Source: a bacterium
Lineage (GTDB): Bacteria; Patescibacteria; CPR2; UBA1875; JAJYID01
Direction of reading: 5' to 3'
DNA: 64,000 nucleotides
Assembly: GCA_030647205.1 (NCBI GenBank)
Contig: JAUSJO010000008.1
Coordinates: forward strand, 31,043-95,042
Of the stretch, positions 5,392-14,554 are shown piece after piece. The position numbers and the translations under genes were made by a program. Under the pieces are notes generated by a model that was not told the origin of the DNA, ran no database searches, and worked only from the letters and a program-made list of their open reading frames with translations. Positions within the stretch are counted from its first letter, which is position 1; each line of letters begins with the position of its first letter.

Positions 5392-8379
5392 ATGAAAAAG
5401 TTTGTGCGTGTTGAGTCGAAACCGGATTTTCCAAAGATAGATGAGGAAGTTCTTTCCTTTTGGAAGAAAAATCAGGTATTTGAGGAAACGCAGAAAAAAG
5501 ATGAGAGCAAAGAAAGTTTCGTTTTCTTTGAAGGTCCGCCGACTGCAAACGGTAAGCCCGGCGTTCATCATGTTTTATCGCGTGTTTTTAAGGATATAAT
5601 CCCACGTTTTAAAACCATGCAAGGTTATCAAGTTGATAGAAAAGGCGGCTGGGATACGCATGGTCTTCCTGTAGAGCTTGAGGTAGAGAAGAACTTGGGC
5701 ATTTCCGGAAAACCTGAGATAGAGAAGTATGGGGTAGAGAAATTCAACAAAAAATGCCGAGAAAGCGTTTTTAAATACGTAAAAGAGTGGGAAGAACTTA
5801 CCGACAGGATTGGTTACTGGGTAGATACAAAAGATCCTTATATTACTTATGATACCAGCTACATCCAAAGTTTGTGGTGGGTGCTTGGCGAGGCTTGGAA
5901 GAAAGATTTGCTATATGAGGGTTATAAAGTTGTGCCGTATTGTCCTCGTTGCGGGACTACCCTTTCCTCACATGAAGTTGCGCAAGGGTATGAAGATGTC
6001 ACGGAAAATACGGTTTATGTAAAGTTTCCGGTGGAAGGGGAGAAGGATACTTACTTTCTGGCTTGGACAACAACTCCTTGGACATTACCGGGAAACAGCG
6101 GCCTCGCATTTGGCCCCGAAATAAAATACGTAAAAGTAGAGTCTGATGGCGGGAAATATATTTTAGCCAAGGACAGGGCAGAGACGGTATTTGCCGGCAA
6201 GAAATACAAAGTTCTGGAAGAGTTTTTTGGCAAGGAAATGGTTCAGGATGTTCTGAATAAACCGACCAAGACAAGCCATTATGAACCGCTTTTTGCAGAA
6301 GGCGCAAAATTTAAAAAAGAAGAGGACACCCAGGAGTACCGAGCTATCCTTGGAGATTTTGTCTCTACCGAAGACGGAACGGGGATAGTCCACATAGCGC
6401 CGGCATTTGGTGAAGACGACTATAATGTTGGGCGACTGAAAAACGATCTTTCGGTGCTGATGACAGTCGATGAACAGGGAAATGTACTTACAGATGTTGG
6501 AAAAGGGAAGTTTGCTAAGGACGCTGACCCTCTAATAATTTCAGACTTAAAGAAACGGGGATTAATATTCAAAGAAGAAGAATATACTCACTCATATCCG
6601 TTCTGTTGGCGTTGTCACTCTCCCCTGCTTTATTATGCGCGTGATACTTGGTACATCAGGATGTCATCCCTCAAGGATGAGCTGGTTAAGAACAACGAGG
6701 AAGTTCACTGGTATCCTTCTCATATCAAAAATGGCCGTTTTGGTGAGTGGATCCGCGACGTGAAAGACTGGGCGCTATCGCGTGAGAGATACTGGGGCAC
6801 GCCGCTGCCGATATGGAAATGCGAGAAATGCGGGAAGAAAGAGCTTGTTTCAAGTTTCAAAGAATTAGGCGAAAAAACGCACAAAGAGATTGCTGACGAC
6901 TTTGATCCGCACAGGCCGTATATCGATGAATATACGTGGAAATGCGACTGTGGGGGCGACTTTAGGCGTTACTCGCATGTTATAGACTGTTGGTTTGACT
7001 CAGGGGCTATGCCGTACGCTCAGTGGGGTTATCCGTTTGAAGGGAATTCTGACAAAAATCTCGAGAGTCATTTCCCTGCCGACTATATTTGCGAAGCGGT
7101 GGATCAGACGAGAGGTTGGTTTTATACACTTCTTGCCATTTCCACATTTTTAGAAAAAGGACCGGCCTACAAACACGTCATTAGCTTGGGTCACATATTA
7201 GATGAAAACGGTCAGAAGATGTCGAAGTCTGTTGGAAACGTTGTAAATCCTTGGGATGTACTAAGTACTCACGGCGCTGACGCGCTTCGCTGGTATATGT
7301 ACTCGGCAACAACGCCGGGCAATCCGCGAAATTTCTCTATCAAGCTCGTTGGCGAAGGGAAGAGGTTTCTAGTAACTTACTGGAATGTTTATAGTTTCTT
7401 TGTGACCTATGCATCGGTCGATAATTACACGCCAAGTGAAAAGCGCAAAAAATCAGAGAATATTATGGATAAGTGGATTCTTTCTAGAAAGGCTAAGTTG
7501 GTTGAAAATATCACTAAACATTTAGAAAGATATAATATTTACAAAGCGACTCAGGAAATCGAGGGATTTTTAGATGATCTTTCAAACTGGTATGTTCGAC
7601 AATCAAGGAAAAGATTTTGGAAGAGTGAAAACGACACCGACAAAACAGCTGCATATGACACTTTGTATGAAGTGCTAATTGATTTTACTAAAGTGTTAGC
7701 GCCATTCATGCCTTTCATAACAGAAAAAATATATCAAAATCTCAACTCGGACATTGGTAGTATTCACCTGTCTCAATGGCCGACTTCCGAAAAAGAAGAA
7801 ATTGATGAGAAGATTGAGGAGAACATGAGTTTGCATAGATCTACTCTTAATCAGATACTTTCCCTAAGGTCTGACGCTGGTATTAAAGTCAGGCAACCTT
7901 TATCAGGAGCAACGATTGTTAATAAAAAAGGAATTGATTGGGATATGAAGCTTTTTATGTCGATTCTTGAGTCAGAAGCAAACCTAAAAGCAATCAGCGA
8001 GGAACCAGAATCAACTTGGCAAGTTCAAATAGGAAAAGATGAGAAAAATTATAGAGTAAGCGAAGATGAATGGGTGAGGGTGGCCCTTGATACAAAAATT
8101 ACAGATGAGCTAAAACAAGAGGGGTTGGCTCGTGAAATAGTCAGGCAAGTTCAGGCAATGCGCAAAAAGGCCGGATTTAATGTCGAGGATAGGATTCATC
8201 TGTATTGGAGTACCGAAGATAAACTCTTGAAGTCAGTATTTGAAAAAGAGGGAAGCTATATCGCTAAAGAGACCCTGGCAAAAGAGGTTGTGGTTGGTGA
8301 TGTGAAGGAATCAGACTACAATGAGACAGCGAAGATAGAGGGGGCAGACATGTTGCTCGGTGTAAAAAAGGCTAAATAA
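5392..8379 (+). CDS. ileS: Isoleucyl-tRNA synthetase
   Basis: A 995-residue class I synthetase that charges tRNA-Ile. The HIGH-type signature reads GKPGVHH near residues 55-60, and KMSKS is at 609-613. The CP1 editing insertion includes WTTTPWTLPGN and GTGIVHIAPAFGEDDY. Paired cysteines occur near CPRC (about 187) and CEKC (about 477). The HHVLSR form of the first motif and the overall pattern resemble the eukaryote-like second type of bacterial IleRS, the type associated with natural mupirocin tolerance; that reading is inference. The ATG has no clear RBS. rodA follows after eight bases and is probably co-transcribed. Confidence 0.97.
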   Translation: MKKFVRVESKPDFPKIDEEVLSFWKKNQVFEETQKKDESKESFVFFEGPPTANGKPGVHHVLSRVFKDIIPRFKTMQGYQVDRKGGWDTHGLPVELEVEKNLGISGKPEIEKYGVEKFNKKCRESVFKYVKEWEELTDRIGYWVDTKDPYITYDTSYIQSLWWVLGEAWKKDLLYEGYKVVPYCPRCGTTLSSHEVAQGYEDVTENTVYVKFPVEGEKDTYFLAWTTTPWTLPGNSGLAFGPEIKYVKVESDGGKYILAKDRAETVFAGKKYKVLEEFFGKEMVQDVLNKPTKTSHYEPLFAEGAKFKKEEDTQEYRAILGDFVSTEDGTGIVHIAPAFGEDDYNVGRLKNDLSVLMTVDEQGNVLTDVGKGKFAKDADPLIISDLKKRGLIFKEEEYTHSYPFCWRCHSPLLYYARDTWYIRMSSLKDELVKNNEEVHWYPSHIKNGRFGEWIRDVKDWALSRERYWGTPLPIWKCEKCGKKELVSSFKELGEKTHKEIADDFDPHRPYIDEYTWKCDCGGDFRRYSHVIDCWFDSGAMPYAQWGYPFEGNSDKNLESHFPADYICEAVDQTRGWFYTLLAISTFLEKGPAYKHVISLGHILDENGQKMSKSVGNVVNPWDVLSTHGADALRWYMYSATTPGNPRNFSIKLVGEGKRFLVTYWNVYSFFVTYASVDNYTPSEKRKKSENIMDKWILSRKAKLVENITKHLERYNIYKATQEIEGFLDDLSNWYVRQSRKRFWKSENDTDKTAAYDTLYEVLIDFTKVLAPFMPFITEKIYQNLNSDIGSIHLSQWPTSEKEEIDEKIEENMSLHRSTLNQILSLRSDAGIKVRQPLSGATIVNKKGIDWDMKLFMSILESEANLKAISEEPESTWQVQIGKDEKNYRVSEDEWVRVALDTKITDELKQEGLAREIVRQVQAMRKKAGFNVEDRIHLYWSTEDKLLKSVFEKEGSYIAKETLAKEVVVGDVKESDYNETAKIEGADMLLGVKKAK

Positions 8380-8387
8380 ACTAAACT

Positions 8388-9488
8388 ATGTTTTTTAATC
8401 TCAGGTCCTTAAAAAACTTTGACTGGATAGTTATCATCATTACCCTTTTGCTTTTCGCTATCGGTATCGCCATCATCTACTCCACAACTTATGGAATGAC
8501 CGGCGGTAGTAAGGAAGCTATACAACAGGGTATATTCGGTATAGTTGGTGTTTTGGCATTTTTTTTAGTGGCATTTTTTGATTATCGTTCTTTTCGCGGG
8601 ACCAGCAGCATCTTGTATTTTATTACAATTCTACTTTTGGCGGTTGTATTTTTTACTGGGGTGACGACTATGGGTGCAACAAGGTGGATAAATATTGGTG
8701 GATTTCAGTTTCAGCCATCGGAGTTTGCGAAGCTTTTTATGATTATCGCGATGGCGAAGTACTTCAGTGAGCATGCTGAGGATATGCATAATTTCAAACG
8801 GATAGTCATATCGGGGATTTATTTTGCTATCCCGACGTTTCTGGTCATCTTGCAGCCTGACCTTGGAACTGCTCTTGTTTTTATCGTTATTTGGATATCG
8901 ATGCTTGCTGTTAGCAGAATAAAATTGAAACACTTTTTAGTTCTTGTTATTGGAGCACTTCTACTTTTACCCATCGGCTGGGCAACGATGCACGACTATC
9001 AGAAGAAAAGAATCTTTGCACTAGTGGATCCGGCGAGCGACCCTCAGGGTGCGGGATACAACGTAACACAGGCGCAGATAGCCATCGGTTCCGGGCAGAT
9101 ATTTGGACGGGGACTGGGGCATGGTTCGCAGTCACAACTAAACTTTATTCCTGAAAAACATACTGACTTTATTTTCGCTGCGCTAGCTGAAGAAATGGGA
9201 TTTTTGGGATCGGCAATTGTGATCTCGCTCTTTGCGGTACTTATTTTCCGAGGCATTACGATTGCGGCGAAATCCCGTGATTATTTCGGCATGTATCTTT
9301 CGACCGGTATAGTGGCGATGCTAGCCTTCCATGTGTTTCTAAACATCGGCATGAATCTCGGCATCGCGCCGGTAGCCGGTATCCCGCTTCCTCTGATTAG
9401 TTTGGGCGGTTCCTCGGTTGTAGTAACGTTTGTCCTAATAGGGATACTCGAAAGTATTCACATTCATCATAAAAAGATAGATTTCTAA
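8388..9488 (+). CDS. rodA: Rod-shape SEDS glycosyltransferase RodA
   Basis: A 366-residue polytopic SEDS-family protein that polymerises peptidoglycan glycan strands during cell elongation. Family landmarks are GATRWINIG, FQPSEFAKL, PDLGTALVF, the loop with QSQLNFIPEKHTDFIFAALAEE, and near the end IPLPLISLGGSS. About ten transmembrane helices are expected. RodA is preferred over FtsW because the N-terminus is short and mreB-mreC occur at the other end of the window. It starts eight bases after ileS and has no evident RBS. Confidence 0.93.
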   Translation: MFFNLRSLKNFDWIVIIITLLLFAIGIAIIYSTTYGMTGGSKEAIQQGIFGIVGVLAFFLVAFFDYRSFRGTSSILYFITILLLAVVFFTGVTTMGATRWINIGGFQFQPSEFAKLFMIIAMAKYFSEHAEDMHNFKRIVISGIYFAIPTFLVILQPDLGTALVFIVIWISMLAVSRIKLKHFLVLVIGALLLLPIGWATMHDYQKKRIFALVDPASDPQGAGYNVTQAQIAIGSGQIFGRGLGHGSQSQLNFIPEKHTDFIFAALAEEMGFLGSAIVISLFAVLIFRGITIAAKSRDYFGMYLSTGIVAMLAFHVFLNIGMNLGIAPVAGIPLPLISLGGSSVVVTFVLIGILESIHIHHKKIDF

Positions 9489-9497
9489 GAGTCCAAA

Positions 9498-10361
9498 ATG
9501 AAAGAATTAAAAAAGTATATACCTCTCGATAAGTCTTGGGTTATGAGAATGGGGATTTTGGATCTATTAAATATATACCCCGACATAAATGTTTTTCTAA
9601 GCAAGCAAAGATTTCTTAGCGAAGACTTAACAGCCCTAAAGGGCGTTTGCAGAGATTGGAATTCAAAGAAAAAAATTGATGTTGGTGAGTCGGGGACTCT
9701 TTATAGGTTTCTCCAGTTCGTCTCGTGGAGGTTTGATCTTAATAAAGAATTTATAGTTCATGGTACATTGCAAAGTAGAAATATATGTAATAACCCTGAA
9801 ATTGTCCAGTACTCTCTAGACAAACTCTTAAAACTGGATCAGGGCACTTCTCAATGGGCAAGCGCTGCTGTTTTGTGTGGGGACAAGGAGAAAATGAAAA
9901 CCCCGCCGTACAAACTAAGGTTAACGTATGAAGCGGTAAACCACTGGCAGAATCAAAGAGCTAAAGGAAAAACATGGAAAGCTCGTTATGACATAACTAT
10001 TGAAAATCAAGCAAGGGCTTTCTTGGAAATATTAAATGGAGAGAATGCAATATTTAATCCGGAGCAGGCCGAAGATTACTGTTTTGCGAGGGTCTTCGGA
10101 TTTATTACTAAAGAAGAAGGTGAAGAGCGTTGGCCCAGTTTAAGAGGGCACGAAAGTGATCGAATCGAAGAAATGGAAACGGCACTTGATGAATATCAGA
10201 ATGGTAAAGTGATAACTTCCAAAGATCACAGAGTGGTACAGGCGGTTGCTATGAAGGCAAAAGTAGATAGAAAAAACATTAGCTTTCAATATCCAAACTC
10301 TGTGAGTAAATCATGGCCTCAGTTTTGGGATTTTTTGGAGAATATAGAAAAAATACGGTAG
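9498..10361 (+). CDS. EPSP-synthase-like protein, shortened and probably non-canonical
   Basis: A 287-residue protein with weak but ordered similarity to 3-phosphoshikimate 1-carboxyvinyltransferase (AroA fold). VGESGTLYRFLQF corresponds to the NAGTAMRPL region, LDQGTSQWASAAVL to the SSQFLSALL region, and SKDHRVVQAVAM followed by VSKSWPQFWDFL to the C-terminal DHR-AMA and K-S/T-P-FF regions. The usual enzyme is about 430 residues, so large parts of the two-domain barrel are missing. I infer a relic or a repurposed family member rather than a working shikimate enzyme. It lies nine bases after rodA. Confidence 0.45.
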   Translation: MKELKKYIPLDKSWVMRMGILDLLNIYPDINVFLSKQRFLSEDLTALKGVCRDWNSKKKIDVGESGTLYRFLQFVSWRFDLNKEFIVHGTLQSRNICNNPEIVQYSLDKLLKLDQGTSQWASAAVLCGDKEKMKTPPYKLRLTYEAVNHWQNQRAKGKTWKARYDITIENQARAFLEILNGENAIFNPEQAEDYCFARVFGFITKEEGEERWPSLRGHESDRIEEMETALDEYQNGKVITSKDHRVVQAVAMKAKVDRKNISFQYPNSVSKSWPQFWDFLENIEKIR

Positions 10362-10371
10362 ATTTTTAGCC

Positions 10372-10400
10372 TTGACCAAAAGAGATTATTTTGGTAAACT
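10372..10400 (+). promoter_or_regulatory. rplU promoter
   Basis: TTGACC at 10372-10377, 17-base spacer, TAAACT at 10395-10400, with the rplU ATG 27 bases further on. No clear RBS is seen in the short leader. Confidence 0.6.
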
Positions 10401-10427
10401 CTATAAGTTAGCATTTTAAATAAAGAT

Positions 10428-10760
10428 ATGGTAGAAAAAGAAAACAAAAAGTTTGCAGTGATAAAAACCGGTGGGAAACAGTACAAGGTTTCTGAAGGCG
10501 ATGTTTTTGATATTGAAAAAGTTGAAATAGAAGACGGTAAAGATATCAACTTTGAAGAGGTTCTTTTAGTTGCTGATGGCGATAAAGTAGAAGTTGGCCA
10601 GCCAAATGTAAAGGATGCGAAAGTTAAGGCAAAGGTTGTGTCACAAGAAAAAGCCGATAAAATTATAGTCTTTAAGTATAAGAAACGGAAAAATTACAGA
10701 AAAAAGACCGGTCACAGGCAAAAAGTGACGAAAGTTCAGATAGAAAAAATAAGCGTATAA
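10428..10760 (+). CDS. rplU: 50S ribosomal protein L21
   Basis: A 110-residue bacterial L21, which binds 23S rRNA in the large subunit. The N-terminal FAVIKTGGKQYKVSEGD and the C-terminal KIIVFKYKKRKNYRKKTGHRQ are diagnostic, followed by the final KVQIEKI. The usual partner rpmA (L27) is not adjacent; the gene is monocistronic, with its own promoter and a terminator at 10761-10787. Confidence 0.97.
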   Translation: MVEKENKKFAVIKTGGKQYKVSEGDVFDIEKVEIEDGKDINFEEVLLVADGDKVEVGQPNVKDAKVKAKVVSQEKADKIIVFKYKKRKNYRKKTGHRQKVTKVQIEKISV

Positions 10761-10787
10761 AACAACCTCGAAAAGGGGTTGTTTTTG
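10761..10787 (+). terminator. rplU terminator
   Basis: AACAACC at 10761-10767 pairs with GGTTGTT at 10777-10783, followed by T residues. Confidence 0.8.
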
Positions 10788-10886
10788 CATAGTACAAGCG
10801 TTACGATAAAAACAGGTCATAGGAAAATATCTTACCAAATTCTTATGGAGAACCTTACAATTTATACTACGAAGGAGGGAGGTGTA

Positions 10887-11117
10887 ATGTTGAAGCGTAA
10901 AGACATTGAGAAAGAGGTTAAAAGCCGGGTAGAAAAAGCGCTGGACTCATTGACAGTCAATATAACAAAGGAGATAACCATCGAAGGGCCGGTGTCGGGA
11001 GAGTCTCATGTATGTATGCTTTCTGAAGTGTTAAATGATAGCCAGAGGGCGAGAACTTTGAGGGAAATCGTCGAGTTTGAAAGCGGATTTCAGCACCTCA
11101 AAGCAAAAGTAGCGTAG
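10887..11117 (+). CDS. Small hypothetical protein
   Basis: A 76-residue protein with no recognised family. The ATG at 10887 is chosen because AAGGAGGGAGGTG lies just upstream; the frame is open further 5' but has no RBS there. The N-terminal half is charged and helical (RKDIEKEVKSRVEKALDSL), followed by a beta-like segment NITKEITIEG and a second helix. It is a one-gene unit closed by the GC-rich terminator at 11131-11155. No membrane segment or metal motif. Confidence 0.6.
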   Translation: MLKRKDIEKEVKSRVEKALDSLTVNITKEITIEGPVSGESHVCMLSEVLNDSQRARTLREIVEFESGFQHLKAKVA

Positions 11118-11130
11118 TATAAATCCTTTA

Positions 11131-11158
11131 AAGGGCCCGCATCGTGCGGGCCCTTGTC
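11131..11158 (+). terminator. GC-rich terminator
   Basis: GGGCCCGCA at 11133-11141 and TGCGGGCCC at 11145-11153 form a perfect stem with a three-base loop, flanked by AA and TT. The following T-run is short. Confidence 0.8.
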
Positions 11159-11264
11159 CTTTGTAAATTTATTATTAAATTAGTAAACTTTAATGGTACA
11201 ATAAAAGTATAAATGTCGGACTATTATTATCCAAAATACACTCCGGCAAACAAGGAGAAGAAAA

Positions 11265-12404
11265 ATGACAGACAGTGTTCATATACCTAAAATAGTTATC
11301 ACGGGAGGGCCATGCGGCGGAAAAACCACAGGGATGAGCTATTGTGTTGAGAAACTTCAGGATTATGGATTCAAGCCTATAGTTATTCCCGAGACTCCAA
11401 CCATGTTTATCCTTTCCGGTCTCGACCCAACAGTAATGGCTGCCGATGAGTATATTAGATTTGAGGAAGGTCTGCTCAAATCACAACTTCAGATAGAGGA
11501 CAACTTTGTTTATTTGGCGACTCATTTGAATCATAATAAACCTGTTTTAATTTTTGATAGAGGCGTTATGGATATTGCTGCTTACCTTTCTCAGGAGCAG
11601 TTTGAGGCGATAGTTGATGATATGGGGATGAGTATAACCTCGTTGCGTGACAAACGCTACGATGGGGTGTTTCATCTGGTTACGGCAGCGATCGGCGCGG
11701 AAAAGTTCTATACTTGCGAAAACAACCCTGCGCGACTAGAGACCAACCTTGAAGACGCGCGAGAGGCAGATAGGAAGACGATGGAGGCATGGGTTGGCGC
11801 TCCACATCTTCAGGTAATAGACAACTCTGACGACTTTGAGGGCAAAATGAAACGAACTTTCCAGGCAATATGCCGTGTACTTGGTATTCCTGTTCCCGTG
11901 GAAGATGAGCGTAAGTTTCTTGTTGCCGATTTTGATGAAGACGAACTGCCTTATCACCAAAAAATATCTATTGAGCAAGTGTATCTGCTATCAGAAGATG
12001 AGAATGATGAGGTGCGCATAAGGAAAAGAGGGCAAAACGGTGCGTTTTGCTACTATAAAACACACAAAGCTTCTACGGGAAAGGCGGGCAAAAGGTATGA
12101 GAAGGAAAGACCCATTACCGGAAAGGAATATTGTGAGGAGCTTGCACATGCTGATCCTGATAGAGTCCCCATTAAAAAAGACAGGATATGCTTTTTGTGG
12201 AAGAACCAGTACTTTGAGCTCGACATTATCAAGAGTCCCGGAAAACATGCCGGCAAGATTCTTCTTGAGATTGAGCTGACGGAAGATAACGAAGATGTTA
12301 AACTACCCTCTTTCATAAAGATACTAAAAGAAGTTACTGATGACCCTAGCTACCATAACTCTTCTTTGGCGCTAAAGAGTAGGGAATCATCTAAATCCGC
12401 TTAA
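11265..12404 (+). CDS. P-loop NTPase fused to a CYTH-like domain (TTD14-like)
   Basis: A 379-residue two-domain protein. Residues about 8-200 form an AAA_28-type P-loop domain with Walker A GGPCGGKTT (14-22), IPETPTMF and FDRGVMDIAAYL as a likely Walker B region. Residues about 215-370 look like a CYTH/triphosphate-tunnel domain: ERKFLVADF, VRIRKRGQNG, RYEKERPITGKEY, FELDIIKSP and KILLEIELTED. This order is that of the eukaryotic TRPL-translocation-defect-14 proteins and uncharacterised bacterial relatives; the biochemical role in bacteria is unknown, but a nucleotide or triphosphate substrate is likely. AAGGAG precedes the ATG. Confidence 0.8.
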   Translation: MTDSVHIPKIVITGGPCGGKTTGMSYCVEKLQDYGFKPIVIPETPTMFILSGLDPTVMAADEYIRFEEGLLKSQLQIEDNFVYLATHLNHNKPVLIFDRGVMDIAAYLSQEQFEAIVDDMGMSITSLRDKRYDGVFHLVTAAIGAEKFYTCENNPARLETNLEDAREADRKTMEAWVGAPHLQVIDNSDDFEGKMKRTFQAICRVLGIPVPVEDERKFLVADFDEDELPYHQKISIEQVYLLSEDENDEVRIRKRGQNGAFCYYKTHKASTGKAGKRYEKERPITGKEYCEELAHADPDRVPIKKDRICFLWKNQYFELDIIKSPGKHAGKILLEIELTEDNEDVKLPSFIKILKEVTDDPSYHNSSLALKSRESSKSA

Positions 12405-12451
12405 AAATCAAGTTTTAAGAAGATAGTTTTTCTGCTATAGTGAAGATAACT

Positions 12452-13216
12452 ATGGGACAGGTAATAACAGTGACAAACCAAAAGGGCGGGGTTGGAAAAA
12501 CCACGACCACGATGAACTTGGCTGCGTATCTTGCAAATGAAGGCAGTCGGGTTCTTTTAATTGACCTTGATCCGCAAGGAAACTCAACGAGTGGCATCGG
12601 CATAGACAGAAGAAGTGTCAACCGGTCTCTTTATGATATCCTGATAAACGAAGTTCACCCGCGCGAAGCGATTTACAAAACGAAATATGAAAATTTGCAC
12701 ATTATTCCTTCGGCTCAAGTTTTGGCGGCGGCTGAGGTAGAGCTTGTTTCCCACTTGGCCCGCGAGCACAAGCTGAAAAATGCTCTGGCAAAAATTTCAA
12801 ACGATTACGACTACATATTCATGGATTCTCCTCCATCTTTGGGACTACTCACAGTAAACGGATTAACAGCCTCGGATAAAATATTAATTCCTGTCCAGGC
12901 AGAGTATTTTGCCCTTGAAGGTCTGGGTCAGCTTTTGCATACAGTACAAAGAATTAAAACGAATTTAAACCCAAAAATTGATTTGCTCGGAGTCCTTATA
13001 ACAATGTATGATAAAAGAACGATACTTTCCCGGCAGGTTGAGGGTGAAGTGAAAAAACATTTTCCCGGAAAAGTTTTTGATACAGTTGTTCCGAGGAATA
13101 TTCGTCTTGCTGAGGCGCCGAGTTTCGGCAAAAGTATATTTGGATATGACAAGCTTGGCAAAGGGGCAAGCGCTTATAAAAGTTTAGCAAAGGAGGTGCA
13201 CTTAAAATGTCAGTGA
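12452..13216 (+). CDS. parA: Chromosome-partition ATPase ParA (Soj)
   Basis: A 254-residue ParA-type ATPase. It carries the deviant Walker A KGGVGKTTTTMNLAAYL near residues 10-26, the switch region LLIDLDPQGNST, and MDSPPSLGLLTVNGL. It dimerises on ATP, binds DNA non-specifically and moves ParB-parS complexes apart. The ATG at 12452 fits the family N-terminus (MGQVITVTNQKGG) better than the in-frame GTG at 12440, which overlaps a TATAGT -10; the transcript is short-leadered or leaderless. Its end overlaps parB by 10 bases. Confidence 0.95.
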   Translation: MGQVITVTNQKGGVGKTTTTMNLAAYLANEGSRVLLIDLDPQGNSTSGIGIDRRSVNRSLYDILINEVHPREAIYKTKYENLHIIPSAQVLAAAEVELVSHLAREHKLKNALAKISNDYDYIFMDSPPSLGLLTVNGLTASDKILIPVQAEYFALEGLGQLLHTVQRIKTNLNPKIDLLGVLITMYDKRTILSRQVEGEVKKHFPGKVFDTVVPRNIRLAEAPSFGKSIFGYDKLGKGASAYKSLAKEVHLKCQ

Positions 13217-14079
13217 AAGGTAGCAGGGGTTTAGGCAGGGGCTTGGATGCTTTGATCCCCACAAATAGTACAAGTCAGTCTTCAAATGTTTCAGGGAAAC
13301 CGGAAGGCAGTCTTATAAATGTTCCAACGAACTCTATCCGGCCAAACTCGCAGCAACCGAGACAGACATTTGGTGACGAATCTTTGGCGGATCTGGCAAG
13401 CTCAATCCAGGAACACGGAATTATCCAGCCTCTCGTTGTGGTTAAGGTAGAGGATGGTTATGAGCTTGTTGCCGGTGAGAGACGCTTAAGAGCGGCAAAA
13501 GTTATAGGACTAAAAGAAGTGCCGGTAATAATCCGAAGTGCCAAAGAACTCAAAAAACTTGAGTTGGCGATGGTTGAAAATATTCAAAGAGACAATCTAA
13601 ATGTCTTGGATGAAGCGCGCGGCTACAAAAGGCTGATGGACGAGTTTTCGCTCTCTCAGGAAGATGTCGCAAGGAAAATGGGAAAGTCGAGAAGTGCTGT
13701 TGCAAACAAAATCCGTCTTTTGGATTTACCGGTGGAAGTAAAAAGGGCGATAAACGCAGGACAAATTTCAGAGGGGCACGGACGTGCGCTTTTGGGTCTT
13801 GATAACCCGGAACAGATTTTGATGCTTTGCGGACTTATCATCGCCCGTAAACTTTCCGTCAGAGAAACTGAGCAGAAGGTTAACGAGGTACTATCAGGTC
13901 AGAAAATATCGAGGTCTGATAAAAAAGAAAAAGACCCGAATGTTTTAGACCTTGAGAAACAGCTTCGTGAGTCGATCGGAGCGAGAGTGAAAATCCGAAG
14001 CAAGCGAAACGGCGGCTCTATTGTTATCGACTATACATCCCAGCAAGAGCTGGAAAGAATCCTAGGACTTCTTAAATAA
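13207..14079 (+). CDS. parB: Chromosome-partition protein ParB
   Basis: A 290-residue ParB/Spo0J protein. RGLGRGLDALIPT at the N-terminus is the ParA-stimulating peptide. The nuclease-like CTPase domain follows with SIRPNSQQPRQTF, LVAGERRLRAAKV and MVENIQRDNLNVLDEARGY. The helix-turn-helix is near residues 150-185 (SQEDVARKMGKSRSAVANKI), and a C-terminal dimerisation segment ends the protein. It binds parS sites and loads as a clamp. No canonical parS (TGTTTCACGTGAAACA) was seen in the window. AAAGGAGGTG lies before the start, inside parA. Confidence 0.95.
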   Translation: MSVKGSRGLGRGLDALIPTNSTSQSSNVSGKPEGSLINVPTNSIRPNSQQPRQTFGDESLADLASSIQEHGIIQPLVVVKVEDGYELVAGERRLRAAKVIGLKEVPVIIRSAKELKKLELAMVENIQRDNLNVLDEARGYKRLMDEFSLSQEDVARKMGKSRSAVANKIRLLDLPVEVKRAINAGQISEGHGRALLGLDNPEQILMLCGLIIARKLSVRETEQKVNEVLSGQKISRSDKKEKDPNVLDLEKQLRESIGARVKIRSKRNGGSIVIDYTSQQELERILGLLK

Positions 14080-14086
14080 AATTATT

Positions 14087-14440
14087 ATGGGTATAAACGT
14101 AGAGTTTAATCCCGACTTGGCGCTTCGGGATATCTCAGAGTTTAAAAATGGAAACAGAGAAAAAGAAGAGTGCATCCCGGAAGATCTAAAAGCCGGGAGT
14201 ATTTATGATTTTTTGAAAAGCGGGCAGAGAAACTATTGGTTGGAGGGTGAACTTCCTCTTCTTGAAACTAAGGGTGATGCAGTTTTATCCCGTCCGGTTG
14301 CGAGCATTATTATCTTAGAGATCACTCATTTTAAAGAAAAAGATAAGGTCTATACAAAAGGTAAATATAAAGTAGTCGAAATTTTTAGTGATGATAAAAT
14401 TTATTTTGAAAGCTATGCGAGGGTCGGAGTAAGAGACTAA
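14087..14440 (+). CDS. Hypothetical protein downstream of parB
   Basis: A 117-residue soluble protein of mixed alpha/beta type, with a C-terminal strand-rich half (SIIILEITHFKEKDKVYTKG, YKVVEIFSDDKIYFESYARV). No family is recognised. It lies seven bases after parB and is probably in the parAB transcript, which may hint at a link to chromosome maintenance, but position is the only evidence. No cysteines suggest metal binding and there is no membrane segment. Confidence 0.6.
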   Translation: MGINVEFNPDLALRDISEFKNGNREKEECIPEDLKAGSIYDFLKSGQRNYWLEGELPLLETKGDAVLSRPVASIIILEITHFKEKDKVYTKGKYKVVEIFSDDKIYFESYARVGVRD

Positions 14441-14554
14441 GCTGCGAGTGTTCGCTTGCCAAAGTGTAGCACTGTAAAATTTTTTATAGTATAATCATTG
14501 TCTCTAAGAATAACTTTGTGTACCTATAAATGATTCCAAAAAGGAGTGGTATGA

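Noticed and set aside
12440..12451. Earlier GTG start for parA
   Set aside because: It overlaps the -10 element, and the family N-terminus begins at the ATG at 12452.
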